Below, one piece after another: positions 22,133 through 30,296 of a stretch of DNA of 64,000 bases. The stretch spans positions 88,680 through 152,679 of the forward strand of contig NZ_BCSR01000002.1 of the NCBI RefSeq assembly GCF_001570965.1. The letters are read 5' to 3'. Within the stretch, counting starts at the first letter, position 1. The number at the start of each line of letters is the position of its first letter. This stretch comes from Janibacter corallicola NBRC 107790 (GTDB taxonomy: Bacteria > Actinomycetota > Actinomycetes > Actinomycetales > Dermatophilaceae). The notes beneath the pieces were generated by a model. That model made no database searches. It worked only from the letters and a program-made list of their open reading frames with translations, and was not told the origin of the DNA. The position numbers and the translations under genes were made by a program.

Positions 22133-22912
22133 GTGAGCGATCAAGGGAGCACTCCCGCATCCGAGCGCTGGTACCACAAGGGCCCCGTCCTCATGCGCGG
22201 CCGGCAGGTGCCCCGCACCACCACCGACCAGCGCCTGCTGGACGACCGCGGCCACGCCGACTGGCTGCACACCGACCCCTGGCGGGTGCTGCGGATCCAG
22301 GCCGAGTTCGTCGAGGGCTTCGGCGCCCTGGCGAAGATCGGCCCGGCCGTGAGCATCTTCGGCAGCGCCCGCACACCCGTGGACTCCGAGTGGTACGCCA
22401 CCGGGGTCGAGCTCGGCCGTCGGGTGAGCGAGGCCGGCTACGCCGTGATCACCGGCGGCGGCCCGGGCGCCATGGAGGCCGCGAACAAGGGTGCCCGTGA
22501 GGCCGGCGGGACCTCCATCGGCCTGGGCATCGAACTCCCCTTCGAGGCGGGGTTGAATCCCTACGTCGACCTCGGCATCAACTTCCGCTACTTCTTCGCG
22601 CGCAAGACGATGTTCGTCAAGTACAGCGAGGGCTTCCTCGTGCTGCCGGGGGGCTTCGGCACTCTCGACGAGGTCTTCGAGGCGGTCACCCTCGCCCAGA
22701 CGGGCAAGGTCACCAGTTTCCCCGTCGTGCTCATCGGCGTCGACTACTGGTCCCCGCTGCTGGACTGGCTGCGCGGCACCGTGCTCGCCGGCGGGATGAT
22801 CAAGGAGGCCGACGTCGATCGGCTGCACCTGACCGACGACGTCGACGAGGCCATCGAGTACCTCGAGCGGGAGTCCGCCCGCGTCAGGCCGGAATCCTCG
22901 ACCGAGGGCTGA
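22133..22912 (+). CDS. LOG family protein (TIGR00730 Rossmann fold)
   Basis: A 259-residue member of the LOG/TIGR00730 family. The nucleotide-binding signature GGGPGAMEAANKGA is followed by the diagnostic PGGFGTLDEVFE. Biochemically studied members are cytokinin riboside 5'-monophosphate phosphoribohydrolases, releasing free base from the nucleotide. The physiological substrate in most bacteria is unclear. The GTG start follows dapE by nine bases; three bases separate its stop from the next gene, so the genes form a short operon. Confidence 0.9.
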   Translation: MSDQGSTPASERWYHKGPVLMRGRQVPRTTTDQRLLDDRGHADWLHTDPWRVLRIQAEFVEGFGALAKIGPAVSIFGSARTPVDSEWYATGVELGRRVSEAGYAVITGGGPGAMEAANKGAREAGGTSIGLGIELPFEAGLNPYVDLGINFRYFFARKTMFVKYSEGFLVLPGGFGTLDEVFEAVTLAQTGKVTSFPVVLIGVDYWSPLLDWLRGTVLAGGMIKEADVDRLHLTDDVDEAIEYLERESARVRPESSTEG

Positions 22913-22915
22913 CCC

Positions 22916-23218
22916 ATGGTCTGGATCGTCGTCGCCCTCGTCGCCGTCGTCGTCGTGGTGGCCACCGTCGCCCTGGTCACCGGACGGGTCGGCGTCGACC
23001 CGATGGCCGAGCCCGTCACCTCGACGCCCGACCACGGTCTGCCCGCGGGCAGGGTCCGTGCCCAGGACGTCGCGGACGTGCGCTTCGCCACCGCGCTGCG
23101 GGGGTACCGCATGGACCAGGTCGACGATGTCCTCGACCGTCTGCAGGACCGCATCGCCGAGCTCGAGTCCGACCGGGGAGGGGTGCCGCCGTCCCCAGGT
23201 GACCCTTGGGCCAATTAG
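22916..23218 (+). CDS. small membrane protein with DivIVA-like motif
   Basis: A 100-residue protein with one N-terminal membrane segment (MVWIVVALVAVVVVVATVALV). It then has a DivIVA-type motif, RFATALRGYRMDQVDDVLDRLQDRI, which in DivIVA-domain proteins forms the start of a coiled coil. Small proteins like this occupy the same position, between a LOG protein and DUF3117, in mycobacteria. A role in cell-envelope growth or polarity is inferred from family only. It is co-transcribed with the LOG gene. Confidence 0.8.
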   Translation: MVWIVVALVAVVVVVATVALVTGRVGVDPMAEPVTSTPDHGLPAGRVRAQDVADVRFATALRGYRMDQVDDVLDRLQDRIAELESDRGGVPPSPGDPWAN

Positions 23219-23317
23219 GCGGGCAGCGACCGTGGGGTGGATAATGTCCGCAACGCGGCGACGCACAGGCGTCGCCCGACCGATGCCCGGTCAGCTGAGG
23301 ATCGAAGGGAAGCGCAC

Positions 23318-23491
23318 ATGGCGGCGATGAAGCCACGCACGGGGGACGGCCCCCTGGAGGTCGTCAAGGAAGGGCGCGGCATCGTGCTGCGCATGCCCCT
23401 GGAGGGCGGCGGCCGACTGGTCGTGGAGATGACGCCCGACGAGGTCCGCGCGCTCGGCGACGCGATCGACAACTGCGACGGCCTGAAGTAG
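23318..23491 (+). CDS. DUF3117 family small protein
   Basis: A 57-residue protein highly conserved in actinobacteria. The sequence runs KPRTGDGPLEVVKEGRGIVL, then GGGRLVVEMTPDEVRALGDA, matching DUF3117 over its full length. Function unknown. The ATG has GAAGGGAA upstream. Preceded by the DivIVA-like gene and followed within ten bases by a strong terminator, so it ends the dapE-LOG unit or is transcribed on its own. Confidence 0.9.
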   Translation: MAAMKPRTGDGPLEVVKEGRGIVLRMPLEGGGRLVVEMTPDEVRALGDAIDNCDGLK

Positions 23492-23498
23492 CTCGACT

Positions 23499-23541
23499 CG
23501 ACGAGAGCCCCCGGCACCCGAAGTGCCGGGGGCTCTCGTCG
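23499..23541 (+). terminator. strong terminator after the DUF3117 gene
   Basis: A 19-bp inverted repeat with a 5-base loop (CCGAA), arms 23499-23517 and 23523-23541, eight bases after the DUF3117 stop. It closes the dapE-LOG-DivIVA-DUF3117 run. Confidence 0.88.
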
Positions 23542-23627
23542 TCCGGGTGGTGACACGGACCTGTCGGACCGGCGGGCCACTGACTAAGGTTCGCTGGTCA
23601 CTGTCGTCCCGACCGAGGGGAAATCGG

Positions 23628-23984
23628 ATGAACGCTGGATACGGACTGTCCGTGCGGTGGTCGCTCGCCGACGCACCCGCGGGCGTGGCGCAGAAGCTGC
23701 GCGAGTACGTCGTGGGCACCTCGATGGCCAACTTCATGTTCCTCGACGGACTGGCCTTCAAGACCTGGCGGATGCGGGAGGGCGAGTGGTTCGAGGGGAC
23801 CTACGTCTTCGACGCCGCCAAGGACCGGGACGAGTTCAAGGAGAGCTTCACCAGCGGTGCCGACACCTCGCCGGGGAGCGAGATCGTCGGCTCCGCCCCG
23901 ATCGAGATCGACGACTTCGAGGTCGTCGCGATCGCCGAGGGGCCGGCCGGCTTCCGTCGCGGCCCCGGCCCCGGGGCCTCCTGA
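23628..23984 (+). CDS. hypothetical protein, possible YdhR-like dimeric barrel
   Basis: A 118-residue protein. The pattern FMFLDGLAFKTWRMREGEWFEGTYVFDAAKDRDEF resembles alpha/beta-barrel YdhR-type proteins, in which a ligand pocket is formed by a dimer; this match is from memory and is tentative. The ATG has GAGGGG eight bases upstream. It is transcribed alone, convergent with the methyltransferase gene. No catalytic residues can be named. Confidence 0.6.
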   Translation: MNAGYGLSVRWSLADAPAGVAQKLREYVVGTSMANFMFLDGLAFKTWRMREGEWFEGTYVFDAAKDRDEFKESFTSGADTSPGSEIVGSAPIEIDDFEVVAIAEGPAGFRRGPGPGAS

Positions 23985-24000
23985 CGGCCGGCGAAGGGAG

Positions 24001-24657
24001 TCAGCGCCGCCGCGTCGCGGTGTCCCGCTTGACCGCCGCGAAGAGCCCGTCGCCGACGGGCAGCAGGCTGACGATGAGCCGCTCGTCGTCCCGCAGCTCC
24101 TTGCCGAGGTTGCGCAGCAGGGTCGTCGTCTCGTCCCGCACGGCGGGATCGGCCACCCGGTCGTGCCAGAGCATGTTGTCCATCGCGAGCAGCCCGCCCG
24201 GCCGCAGCAACCGGATCGCGTGCTCGACGTACTCGGGGTAGCCCTCCTTGTCGGCGTCGATGTGCACGAGGTCGTAGGAGGCGTCGTTCATCCGCGGGAG
24301 CACGTCCAGGGCCCGGCCGGTGATCACCCGGGTGCGGTGCGGCGCGATGCCGGCCGCAGCGTAGGACCGCTTGGCGCGCAGCGCGTTCTCCGGCTCCAGC
24401 TCGATGGTGGTGAGCACGCCGTCCTCGGGCATCCCCTCGAGCATCCACAGCCCGGAGACGCCCGCGCCGGCGCCGATCTCCACGACGTGCCGGGCACCCG
24501 AGGCAGCGGCCAGCAGGCGCAGCGCGGCGCCACCCCCCGAGCCGATCGGGGGCGCACCGAGCTCGGCGCCCGTGGTCCGGGCGGACTCGCGCGCCTCGTC
24601 CTCGGGGATGAACTGCTCCGCGTAGGCGAGGCTGGTCAGCTGGGCGGCGGATGTCAT
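24001..24657 (-). CDS. SAM-dependent O-methyltransferase (Rv1220c-like)
   Basis: Class I methyltransferase of the O-methyltransferase-3 (COMT-like) family, 218 residues. The SAM-binding motif I is VVEIGAGAGVSGLW. Motif II is LTTIELEPE, and YDLVHIDADKEGYPEY supplies the metal and SAM contacts. A homologue lies divergent from sigE in mycobacteria, which supports conserved context. Substrate unknown. Its ATG (24655-24657) overlaps a possible ATG of the divergent sigma factor gene at 24656, so the two transcription units share a very compact control region. Confidence 0.88.
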   Translation of the reverse strand: MTSAAQLTSLAYAEQFIPEDEARESARTTGAELGAPPIGSGGGAALRLLAAASGARHVVEIGAGAGVSGLWMLEGMPEDGVLTTIELEPENALRAKRSYAAAGIAPHRTRVITGRALDVLPRMNDASYDLVHIDADKEGYPEYVEHAIRLLRPGGLLAMDNMLWHDRVADPAVRDETTTLLRNLGKELRDDERLIVSLLPVGDGLFAAVKRDTATRRR

Positions 24658-24730
24658 GACACAGCAGCCTATCCCGCCCGGAGGCCCCGTGATCCAGCCA
24701 ATGCTCAGGTTCCCGCGTGAGGATGGTCCG

Positions 24731-25372
24731 GTGACGAGCAAGGACCGGACCACGGCACCCACGGACGAGACCCATGAGGACTGGGTCCCGCCGACGTGGG
24801 GCGAGATCGTCGAGCAGCACGGTGAGCGCGTCTACCGCCTCGCCTACCGGCTCACCGGAAATGTCCACGAGGCGGAGGACCTGACCCACGACACCTTCGT
24901 GCGGGTCTTCCGCTCCCTCGACCGCTACACCCCCGGCACCTTCGAGGGGTGGCTGCACCGGATCACGACGAACCTCTTCCTGGACCGCGCCCGGCGCAAG
25001 CAGCGGTTGCGCTTCGACTCCCTCACCGACGAGTTCGCGGCGCTGCTGCACAGCGGGACCGCCACGCCGGAGGACGTCTACGTCGACCACCTCCTCGACG
25101 CCGACATCCAAGAGGCGCTCGACGAGCTGCAGCCGCAGTACCGGGCGGCCGTCGTTCTCTCCGACATCGAGGGGTTGACCTACGAGGAGGTCGCCGAGGC
25201 CCTCGGCATCAAGCTCGGCACGGTCCGCTCGCGCATCCACCGGGGGCGTGCACAGCTGCGTGAGAGCCTCGGCCACCGGGCGCCCACCCGGCAGCGGGGC
25301 GACAGCGGCTCCAGGCGCCGTGGCGGCGGTTCCGGCTTCCCGGTGGCCCGTCCGGTGACCGGCACGCTGTGA
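24731..25372 (+). CDS. sigE: ECF RNA polymerase sigma factor SigE
   Basis: Extracytoplasmic-function sigma factor. Region 2 (VYRLAYRLTGNVHEAEDLTHDTFVRVFRSLDRY) and region 4 (LDELQPQYRAAVVLSDIEGLTYEEVAEALGIKLGTVRSRIHRGRAQLRESL) are intact. A basic Gly/Arg-rich tail of about 38 residues follows region 4. The start is uncertain. GTG 24731 has GAGG upstream and gives 213 residues; GTG 24689 sits four bases after GGAGG; ATG 24656 would overlap the divergent methyltransferase start. Family knowledge: SigE controls envelope and heat stress genes. htrA and tatB follow as in mycobacteria, but the anti-sigma gene usually between them is missing. Confidence 0.92.
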   Translation: MTSKDRTTAPTDETHEDWVPPTWGEIVEQHGERVYRLAYRLTGNVHEAEDLTHDTFVRVFRSLDRYTPGTFEGWLHRITTNLFLDRARRKQRLRFDSLTDEFAALLHSGTATPEDVYVDHLLDADIQEALDELQPQYRAAVVLSDIEGLTYEEVAEALGIKLGTVRSRIHRGRAQLRESLGHRAPTRQRGDSGSRRRGGGSGFPVARPVTGTL

Positions 25373-25439
25373 TCCCGGCGGAGGAGGGGCGGCGTGGCCG
25401 GTGACCTTCCCCGCCCCTCGGCAAGGCACAATCTGAGGC

Positions 25440-26813
25440 ATGAGCTCTCCGCACCAGGGTGAGGAGCCACCACGGCCCCCGCACGCGCCCGCACCGGGCG
25501 AGCACCCGCGCGCCGAGCAGCCGGGCCAGTACGTGCCCCACGACGAGGCGGCCGCGCGCATGGGCAATGCCGCGCCCACCCAGCCGCTCAGTGGGCAGCA
25601 GCCCGACCCCCACGGTCAGGAGCAGCCCCAGCAGTCCTGGGGCCCGATGCCGCAACAGCCCGCGCAGCAGTGGGGCACAGTCGCCCGGCCGCCGGTCCGT
25701 CGCAGTGGCCCCGGGTGGCTCGGGGCGCTCGGCATCGCCGTGGTGGCAGCGCTCTTCGCCGGCGTACTCGGTGGCCTGGGCGGCGGCCTCGTCGTGGGCA
25801 GTGCCGGCACCGGTGAGTCCGGCGGCGGCCCGACGATCGTCGAGGACGGCAAGGACGAGGGAGCCGACCAGCGTCCGGACGGCTCGATCGCGACCATCGC
25901 CGAGGAGGCGGTGCCGAGCGTCGTCACCGTCCGTGTCCGGGGTGCCTCCGGCGCCGGCACCGGTTCGGGCTGGGTCTATGATGGCCGGGGGCACATCGTC
26001 ACGAACAACCACGTCGTGCAGGGCGCCGGCCAGGGTGGCCGGGTGAGCATCGAGATGGCCGACGGGACCCGGCGTGACGCCGAGGTCGTCGGCACCGACA
26101 CCTCCTACGACGTGGCCGTTCTCAAGGTCGACCCGGAGGGCCTGGAGCCCCTGGACATCGGCAAGTCCGAGGACGTCGTCGTCGGGGACGACGTCGTGGC
26201 GGTCGGTTCGCCCCTCGGCCTCGGCTCGACGGTGACGTCCGGCATCGTCTCGGCGCTCGAGCGCCCGGTGAGCGCGGGGGAGCCCGGCGCCGAGTCCTAC
26301 ATCTCCGCCATCCAGACCGATGCGGCGATCAACCCGGGCAACTCGGGGGGACCGCTGCTGAACTCCTCCGGCGACGTCATCGGGGTCAACAGCGCCATCG
26401 CCCAGGTCCCCGGGCAGGGATCCACGTCCGGCTCGATCGGTGTGGGCTTCGCGATCCCCTCCGACGTCGTCGTGCGCATCGCGCAGCAGCTGATCAAGAG
26501 CGGCGAGGCGGTCCACCCGATCATCGGTGTCAGCCTCGACCGTCGCTGGACCGGTGAGGGCGCGAAGGTCCTCGACGAGGGGGAGGCCCCCGGCGGGCAG
26601 TCACCCGTCGTGCCCGGTGGCCCCGCGGACAAGGCGGGGATCGAGCCCGGGGACGTCATCGTGTCCATGGACGGGCGGCGCGTCGCCGACCTGGACCAGC
26701 TCGTCGTGCGGATCCGCGCCAAGTCCGTCGGGGACGAGGTCAGCCTCAAGGTCCGTCGGGACGGCAAGCTGCAGAAGCTGACGATGAAGCTGGAAGCGGC
26801 CGAGGAGAACTAG
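25440..26813 (+). CDS. htrA: membrane-anchored HtrA-like serine protease
   Basis: Trypsin-like HtrA/DegP protease with a PDZ domain, 457 residues. The first 88 residues are a Pro/Gln-rich cytoplasmic tail; a membrane segment (about 93-120) places the rest outside. The catalytic triad is His191 (NNHVV), Asp224 (SYDVAVLKV) and Ser302 (GNSGGPL). The PDZ domain (about 365-450) includes GPADKAGIEPGDVIVSMDG. Family knowledge: degrades or refolds envelope proteins under stress. It follows sigE by 67 bases and precedes tatB by two bases. Confidence 0.95.
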   Translation: MSSPHQGEEPPRPPHAPAPGEHPRAEQPGQYVPHDEAAARMGNAAPTQPLSGQQPDPHGQEQPQQSWGPMPQQPAQQWGTVARPPVRRSGPGWLGALGIAVVAALFAGVLGGLGGGLVVGSAGTGESGGGPTIVEDGKDEGADQRPDGSIATIAEEAVPSVVTVRVRGASGAGTGSGWVYDGRGHIVTNNHVVQGAGQGGRVSIEMADGTRRDAEVVGTDTSYDVAVLKVDPEGLEPLDIGKSEDVVVGDDVVAVGSPLGLGSTVTSGIVSALERPVSAGEPGAESYISAIQTDAAINPGNSGGPLLNSSGDVIGVNSAIAQVPGQGSTSGSIGVGFAIPSDVVVRIAQQLIKSGEAVHPIIGVSLDRRWTGEGAKVLDEGEAPGGQSPVVPGGPADKAGIEPGDVIVSMDGRRVADLDQLVVRIRAKSVGDEVSLKVRRDGKLQKLTMKLEAAEEN

Positions 26814-26815
26814 CC

Positions 26816-27205
26816 ATGGGCATCATGCACGGCTCGGAGTTCCTCGTCCTGGTCATCCTGGCCTTCATCATCCTCGGGCCGAAGCAGCTGCCCGAGTACG
26901 CCCGCAAGCTCGCCCGGCTCGTCGTCCAGGTCCGCCGGATGGCCAACGACGCGAAGAGCCAGCTCAAGGAGCAGATGGGGCCGGAGTACGAGGACCTGGA
27001 CTGGCGCCAGTACGACCCGCGCCAGTACGACCCGCGCCGGATCGTGCGTGAGGCCCTCCTGGAGCCCCTCGACGAGGCGATCGCCCTCGGCGACGCCCCG
27101 GCGAAGGACGTGGCCGCCTCCTCCGACGAGGAGCCCGCGGCCGCCGCGGAGCCGGTGCCCGCGAAGAAGCCCACCGGCACTCCCTGGGACTCCGAGGCCA
27201 CCTGA
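26816..27205 (+). CDS. tatB: Sec-independent translocase subunit TatB
   Basis: A 129-residue TatA/B family protein. A short periplasmic start is followed by a single membrane helix (EFLVLVILAFIILGP), the conserved KQLPEYARKLARLV amphipathic helix, then a charged cytoplasmic tail. Position directly after htrA is the usual place of tatB in actinobacteria. The tail contains a small tandem duplication, RQYDPRQYDPR, near residue 62. It receives twin-arginine substrates with TatC; TatA and TatC are not in this window. Confidence 0.9.
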   Translation: MGIMHGSEFLVLVILAFIILGPKQLPEYARKLARLVVQVRRMANDAKSQLKEQMGPEYEDLDWRQYDPRQYDPRRIVREALLEPLDEAIALGDAPAKDVAASSDEEPAAAAEPVPAKKPTGTPWDSEAT

Positions 27206-27208
27206 CGA

Positions 27209-27246
27209 AAGGGGGCCGACCCGCCAGTCGGCGGGTCGGCCCCCTT
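27209..27246. terminator. bidirectional terminator between tatB and mrp
   Basis: Perfect 17-bp inverted repeat (27209-27225 and 27230-27246) with the loop AGTC. It begins four bases after the tatB stop and lies 21 bases from the convergent mrp stop, so it can serve both strands. Confidence 0.88.
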
Positions 27247-27267
27247 CGTGGTGCGTCGGGGCGGGCC

Positions 27268-28422
27268 TCAGCGCCCGGTCGGCGTCAGGCCGAGGCTGCG
27301 GCCGGCGAGGCCGCGGGAGCGGGTGGCCAGGCCCTTGGCGATGCCGCGCAGCGCCACGGCCGCGGGGCCGTCCGGGTTCGAGTCGACGACCGGGTTGCCG
27401 TGGTCCGCCCCCTCACGCAGCGAGACGTCCAGCGGGATCTGGCCCAGCAGCGGCACCTCCGCACCGACGGTCCGCGAGAGCGACTCGGAGACCACCTGGC
27501 CGCCGCCGGAGCCGAAGAGCTCCTGCCGGCTGCCGTCGGGCAGCTCCAGCCAGGACATGTTCTCGATGACGCCGACGAGACGCTGGTGGGTCTGCATCGC
27601 GATCGAGCCGGCGCGCTCGGCCACCTCGGCGGCCGCCTGCTGCGGAGTGGTCACGACGAGGATCTCGCTGCCCGGGATCAGCTGTGCCACGGAGATCGCG
27701 ATGTCACCGGTGCCGGGCGGCAGGTCGAGCAGCAGCACGTCCAGGTCGCCCCAGAAGACGTCGGAGAGGAACTGCTGCAGCGCGCGGTGCAGCATCGGGC
27801 CGCGCCAGACGACGGGCTGGTTGCCGGGGACGAACATCCCGATCGAGATCACCTTCACCTCGGAGGCGATCGGGGGCAGGATCATGTCGTCGACCTGCGT
27901 CGGGGCGTGGGTGACCCCGAGCATCCGCGGGATCGAGAAGCCGTAGATGTCGGCGTCGACGACCCCGACCTTCAGGCCCTGCTCGGCGAGACTGGCGGCG
28001 AGGTTCGCGGTGATCGAGGACTTGCCGACCCCACCCTTGCCGGACGCGACCGCGTAGACGCGGGTCAGCGACCCCGGCTTGGCGAAGGGGATCTCCCGCT
28101 CGGCCTGGCCACCGCGCAGGTGGGCCTTGAGGTCGGCACGTTGCTCGTCGGTCATCACCCCGAGGGTGACGTCGACGTCGACGACGCCCTCGACGGCCAT
28201 GAGCGCGTTGGTGGTGTCCTTGGTGATGGTGTCCTTCAGCGGACAGCCGGAGACGGTGAGCAGGACGGTGACGGTGGCGTGACCGTTCTCGTCGACAGCG
28301 GCGGAGTCCACCATGCCCAGCTCGGTGATGGGGCGGCGGATCTCGGGGTCGATGACGGTCTCCAGCGCGGAGTGGAGCTGCTCGTCGGTGATCGTGGGGT
28401 GCGGGGCTGCCATACCTTCCAT
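27268..28422 (-). CDS. mrp: Mrp/NBP35-type iron-sulfur cluster carrier ATPase
   Basis: A 384-residue protein with an N-terminal MIP18/DUF59-like domain (about 10-100, with SGCPLKDTI) and a ParA-like P-loop ATPase domain. The deviant Walker A is GKGGVGKS (128-135). Further ATPase motifs are VDADIYGFSIPRMLG and DLPPGTGD. It lacks the CPxC motif of some Mrp proteins. Family knowledge: binds and transfers Fe-S clusters to apoproteins in the cytosol. The upstream ATG was chosen because AGGCGG lies eight bases before it; the next ATG three codons later is too close to its site. Mycobacteria have mrp in the same neighbourhood. Confidence 0.92.
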   Translation of the reverse strand: MEGMAAPHPTITDEQLHSALETVIDPEIRRPITELGMVDSAAVDENGHATVTVLLTVSGCPLKDTITKDTTNALMAVEGVVDVDVTLGVMTDEQRADLKAHLRGGQAEREIPFAKPGSLTRVYAVASGKGGVGKSSITANLAASLAEQGLKVGVVDADIYGFSIPRMLGVTHAPTQVDDMILPPIASEVKVISIGMFVPGNQPVVWRGPMLHRALQQFLSDVFWGDLDVLLLDLPPGTGDIAISVAQLIPGSEILVVTTPQQAAAEVAERAGSIAMQTHQRLVGVIENMSWLELPDGSRQELFGSGGGQVVSESLSRTVGAEVPLLGQIPLDVSLREGADHGNPVVDSNPDGPAAVALRGIAKGLATRSRGLAGRSLGLTPTGR

Positions 28423-28472
28423 CGTAGGGCCGCCTCGCGACGGTCCTCACCGGCCCCGTCCGCTACGGGGCG

Positions 28473-29000
28473 CTACTCCTTCGCCTCGTCCTCCCGGCGG
28501 CGCACCTCGAGCCCCCGCTCCTCCATCTCGGCGAGCAGGTCCCGCAGCTCGCTGCGCACGAAGTCCCGGGTCGCGGCGTCCCGCAGCGCGATCCGCAGCG
28601 CCGCGACCTCACGGGTGAGGTACTCGGTGTCGGCCAGGGCCCGCTCGGCCTGCACCCGGTCCTGCTCGAGGGAGACCCGGTCGCGGTCGTCCTGCCGGTT
28701 CTGCGCGAGCAGGATCAGCGGCGCGGCGTAGGAGGCCTGTAGCGAGAGCATGAGCGTCAGCAGCGTGTAGTTCAGCGACCGCGGGTCGAACTGCGCAGCC
28801 GCCGGGGCGAAGGTGTTCCACCCGAGCCACACCGTGACGAAGATCGTCATCCAGATGAGGAAGCGCGGCGTGCCCATGAAGCGGGCGAACTTCTCCGAGA
28901 GCACCCCGAAGGCCTCGCCGGACATGCCCGAGGGCCGCCGGATCAGCTGCCGACGCACCTCCTGCGGGACGTCGACCCGGACGTTCCTGCGCTCAGCCAT
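28473..29000 (-). CDS. DUF1003 domain membrane protein
   Basis: A 175-residue protein. It has a DUF1003 core with two predicted membrane helices: FLIWMTIFVTVWLGWNTFAP, and LLTLMLSLQASYAAPLILLAQNRQ, the family signature. A charged C-terminal coiled coil of about 70 residues follows. Function unknown. Its ATG overlaps the end of the MgtE_N/CBS gene by eight bases. This pairing is conserved in actinobacteria and suggests that the two proteins work together, possibly at the membrane. Confidence 0.9.
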   Translation of the reverse strand: MAERRNVRVDVPQEVRRQLIRRPSGMSGEAFGVLSEKFARFMGTPRFLIWMTIFVTVWLGWNTFAPAAAQFDPRSLNYTLLTLMLSLQASYAAPLILLAQNRQDDRDRVSLEQDRVQAERALADTEYLTREVAALRIALRDAATRDFVRSELRDLLAEMEERGLEVRRREDEAKE

Positions 29001-30267
29001 CGGTCACCTCGTGCCGCTCCTCGCGCCAGTCCTCGGGGAGGATGTGGTCCAGCACGTCGTCGACGGTCACCGCCCCGAGCAGGTGCTCCGTCTCGTCGAC
29101 CACCGGCGCCGCGATGAGGTTGTAGATGGCCAGGGTCCGGGTCACCGAGCCGAGCGGATCCTCCGGGCGAAGGGGGTCGATCCCCTTGTCGAGGTAGCGC
29201 CCGATGCTCTCGTGCGGCGGTTCCCGCAGCAGCCGCTGGATGTGGATCATGCCGAGGTACTTCCCGGTGGGGGTCTCCAGCGGGGGCCGGCAGACGAAGA
29301 CGGTCGCGGCGAGCGCGGCCGGGATCTCCTCGCGGCGCACGACGGCGAGGGCCTCGGCGACGGTGTCCTCCGGGGCGAGCACGATCGGCTCGGTCGTCAT
29401 CAGACCACCGGCGGTGTTCTCGTCGTAGCTGAGCAGCCGGCGCAGCGGCTCGGCGTCGTCGGGCTTCATCAGCTGCAGCAGCGTCTCGGCCCGATCCGGT
29501 GGGAGCTCGGCGAGCAGGTCGGCGGCGTCGTCGGGGTCCATCGCCTCGAGCACGTCCGTGGCCCGGGTCTCGCTCAGCGTGCCGAGGATCGAGGCCTGGT
29601 CGTCCGGCCCGAGCTCCTGGAGGATGTCGGCGAGCCGTTCGTCACCGAGGGCGGCGACGACCGCGTCCCGGCGTTCGGGGGCGAGGTCGGCGATCACCTC
29701 GGCCAGGTCGGCGACCTTGAGGTCCTCGACGGACTCCAGCAGCTTGACCGCGGAGTGCTCGGCGGCGGAGACGGTGGCCGAGAGGCCGGTGACGTCCTCG
29801 ACCGGCACCGTGAAGGTCTCCCCGCGCCGCCGGACGAGCAGCCCCCTTCGGGACTGGCGCCGGCCGCGCACGAAGACCTTGGTGATGAACCAGCTGCGGC
29901 TCGCGGCCTGCTCGACGCCGATGTCCTCGACAGTCGCCTCGGTCTCGCCGTCGTCGGTGCGCACCGTGACCGGCCGCTCCAGCAGCTCCGCGAGCACGAG
30001 GGTCTCGGTGGGCCGCTTCTCGAAGCGACGCATGTTCACGATCCCGGTCGTGATGACCTGCCCGCCCTCGAGCGAGGTCACCCGCGTCATGGGCACGAAG
30101 ACCCGACGCCGTCCGGGCACCTCGACGACCAGACCCAGCACCCGGGGCCGGCGGGAGGGGGAGAAGGTGACGACGACGTCGCGCACCCGCCCGACGGGCT
30201 CGCCGATGGGGTCGAAGACGTTGAGGCTCGCCAGGCGGGCGACGAAGAACCGGGAGGGAGCACTCAC
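28993..30267 (-). CDS. PRC-barrel/MgtE_N/CBS domain protein
   Basis: A 424-residue soluble protein. Residues 5-160 contain two PRC-barrel-like segments (FDPIGEPVGRVRDVVV). Residues 170-285 are an MgtE N-terminal domain (superhelical repeats such as LADILQELGPDDQASIL and ATDVLEAMDPDDAADLL). Residues 285-420 are a pair of CBS domains (GGLMTTEPIVLAPEDTVAEAL). The transmembrane channel part of a real MgtE magnesium transporter is absent, so a sensor or regulator role is more likely than transport. The following DUF1003 membrane protein overlaps it and may be its membrane partner (inference). Confidence 0.88.
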   Translation of the reverse strand: MSAPSRFFVARLASLNVFDPIGEPVGRVRDVVVTFSPSRRPRVLGLVVEVPGRRRVFVPMTRVTSLEGGQVITTGIVNMRRFEKRPTETLVLAELLERPVTVRTDDGETEATVEDIGVEQAASRSWFITKVFVRGRRQSRRGLLVRRRGETFTVPVEDVTGLSATVSAAEHSAVKLLESVEDLKVADLAEVIADLAPERRDAVVAALGDERLADILQELGPDDQASILGTLSETRATDVLEAMDPDDAADLLAELPPDRAETLLQLMKPDDAEPLRRLLSYDENTAGGLMTTEPIVLAPEDTVAEALAVVRREEIPAALAATVFVCRPPLETPTGKYLGMIHIQRLLREPPHESIGRYLDKGIDPLRPEDPLGSVTRTLAIYNLIAAPVVDETEHLLGAVTVDDVLDHILPEDWREERHEVTDG

Positions 30268-30296
30268 GGGTCACAGCGTAATCAGCACGCTCGCGA

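Noticed and set aside
19421..23266. A 1281-codon open frame on the minus strand across dapD, dapE and neighbours
   Set aside because: It runs antisense through dapE, the LOG gene and the DivIVA-like gene, is low-complexity and arises from high GC at third codon positions. The real genes have motifs and starts. Similar long antisense frames at 3298-6375 and 8132-11275 were rejected for the same reason.
25373..25439. A hidden rseA gene between sigE and htrA
   Set aside because: The gap is 67 bases, too short for any anti-sigma domain, and no HxxxCxxC motif is encoded in the neighbouring frames.
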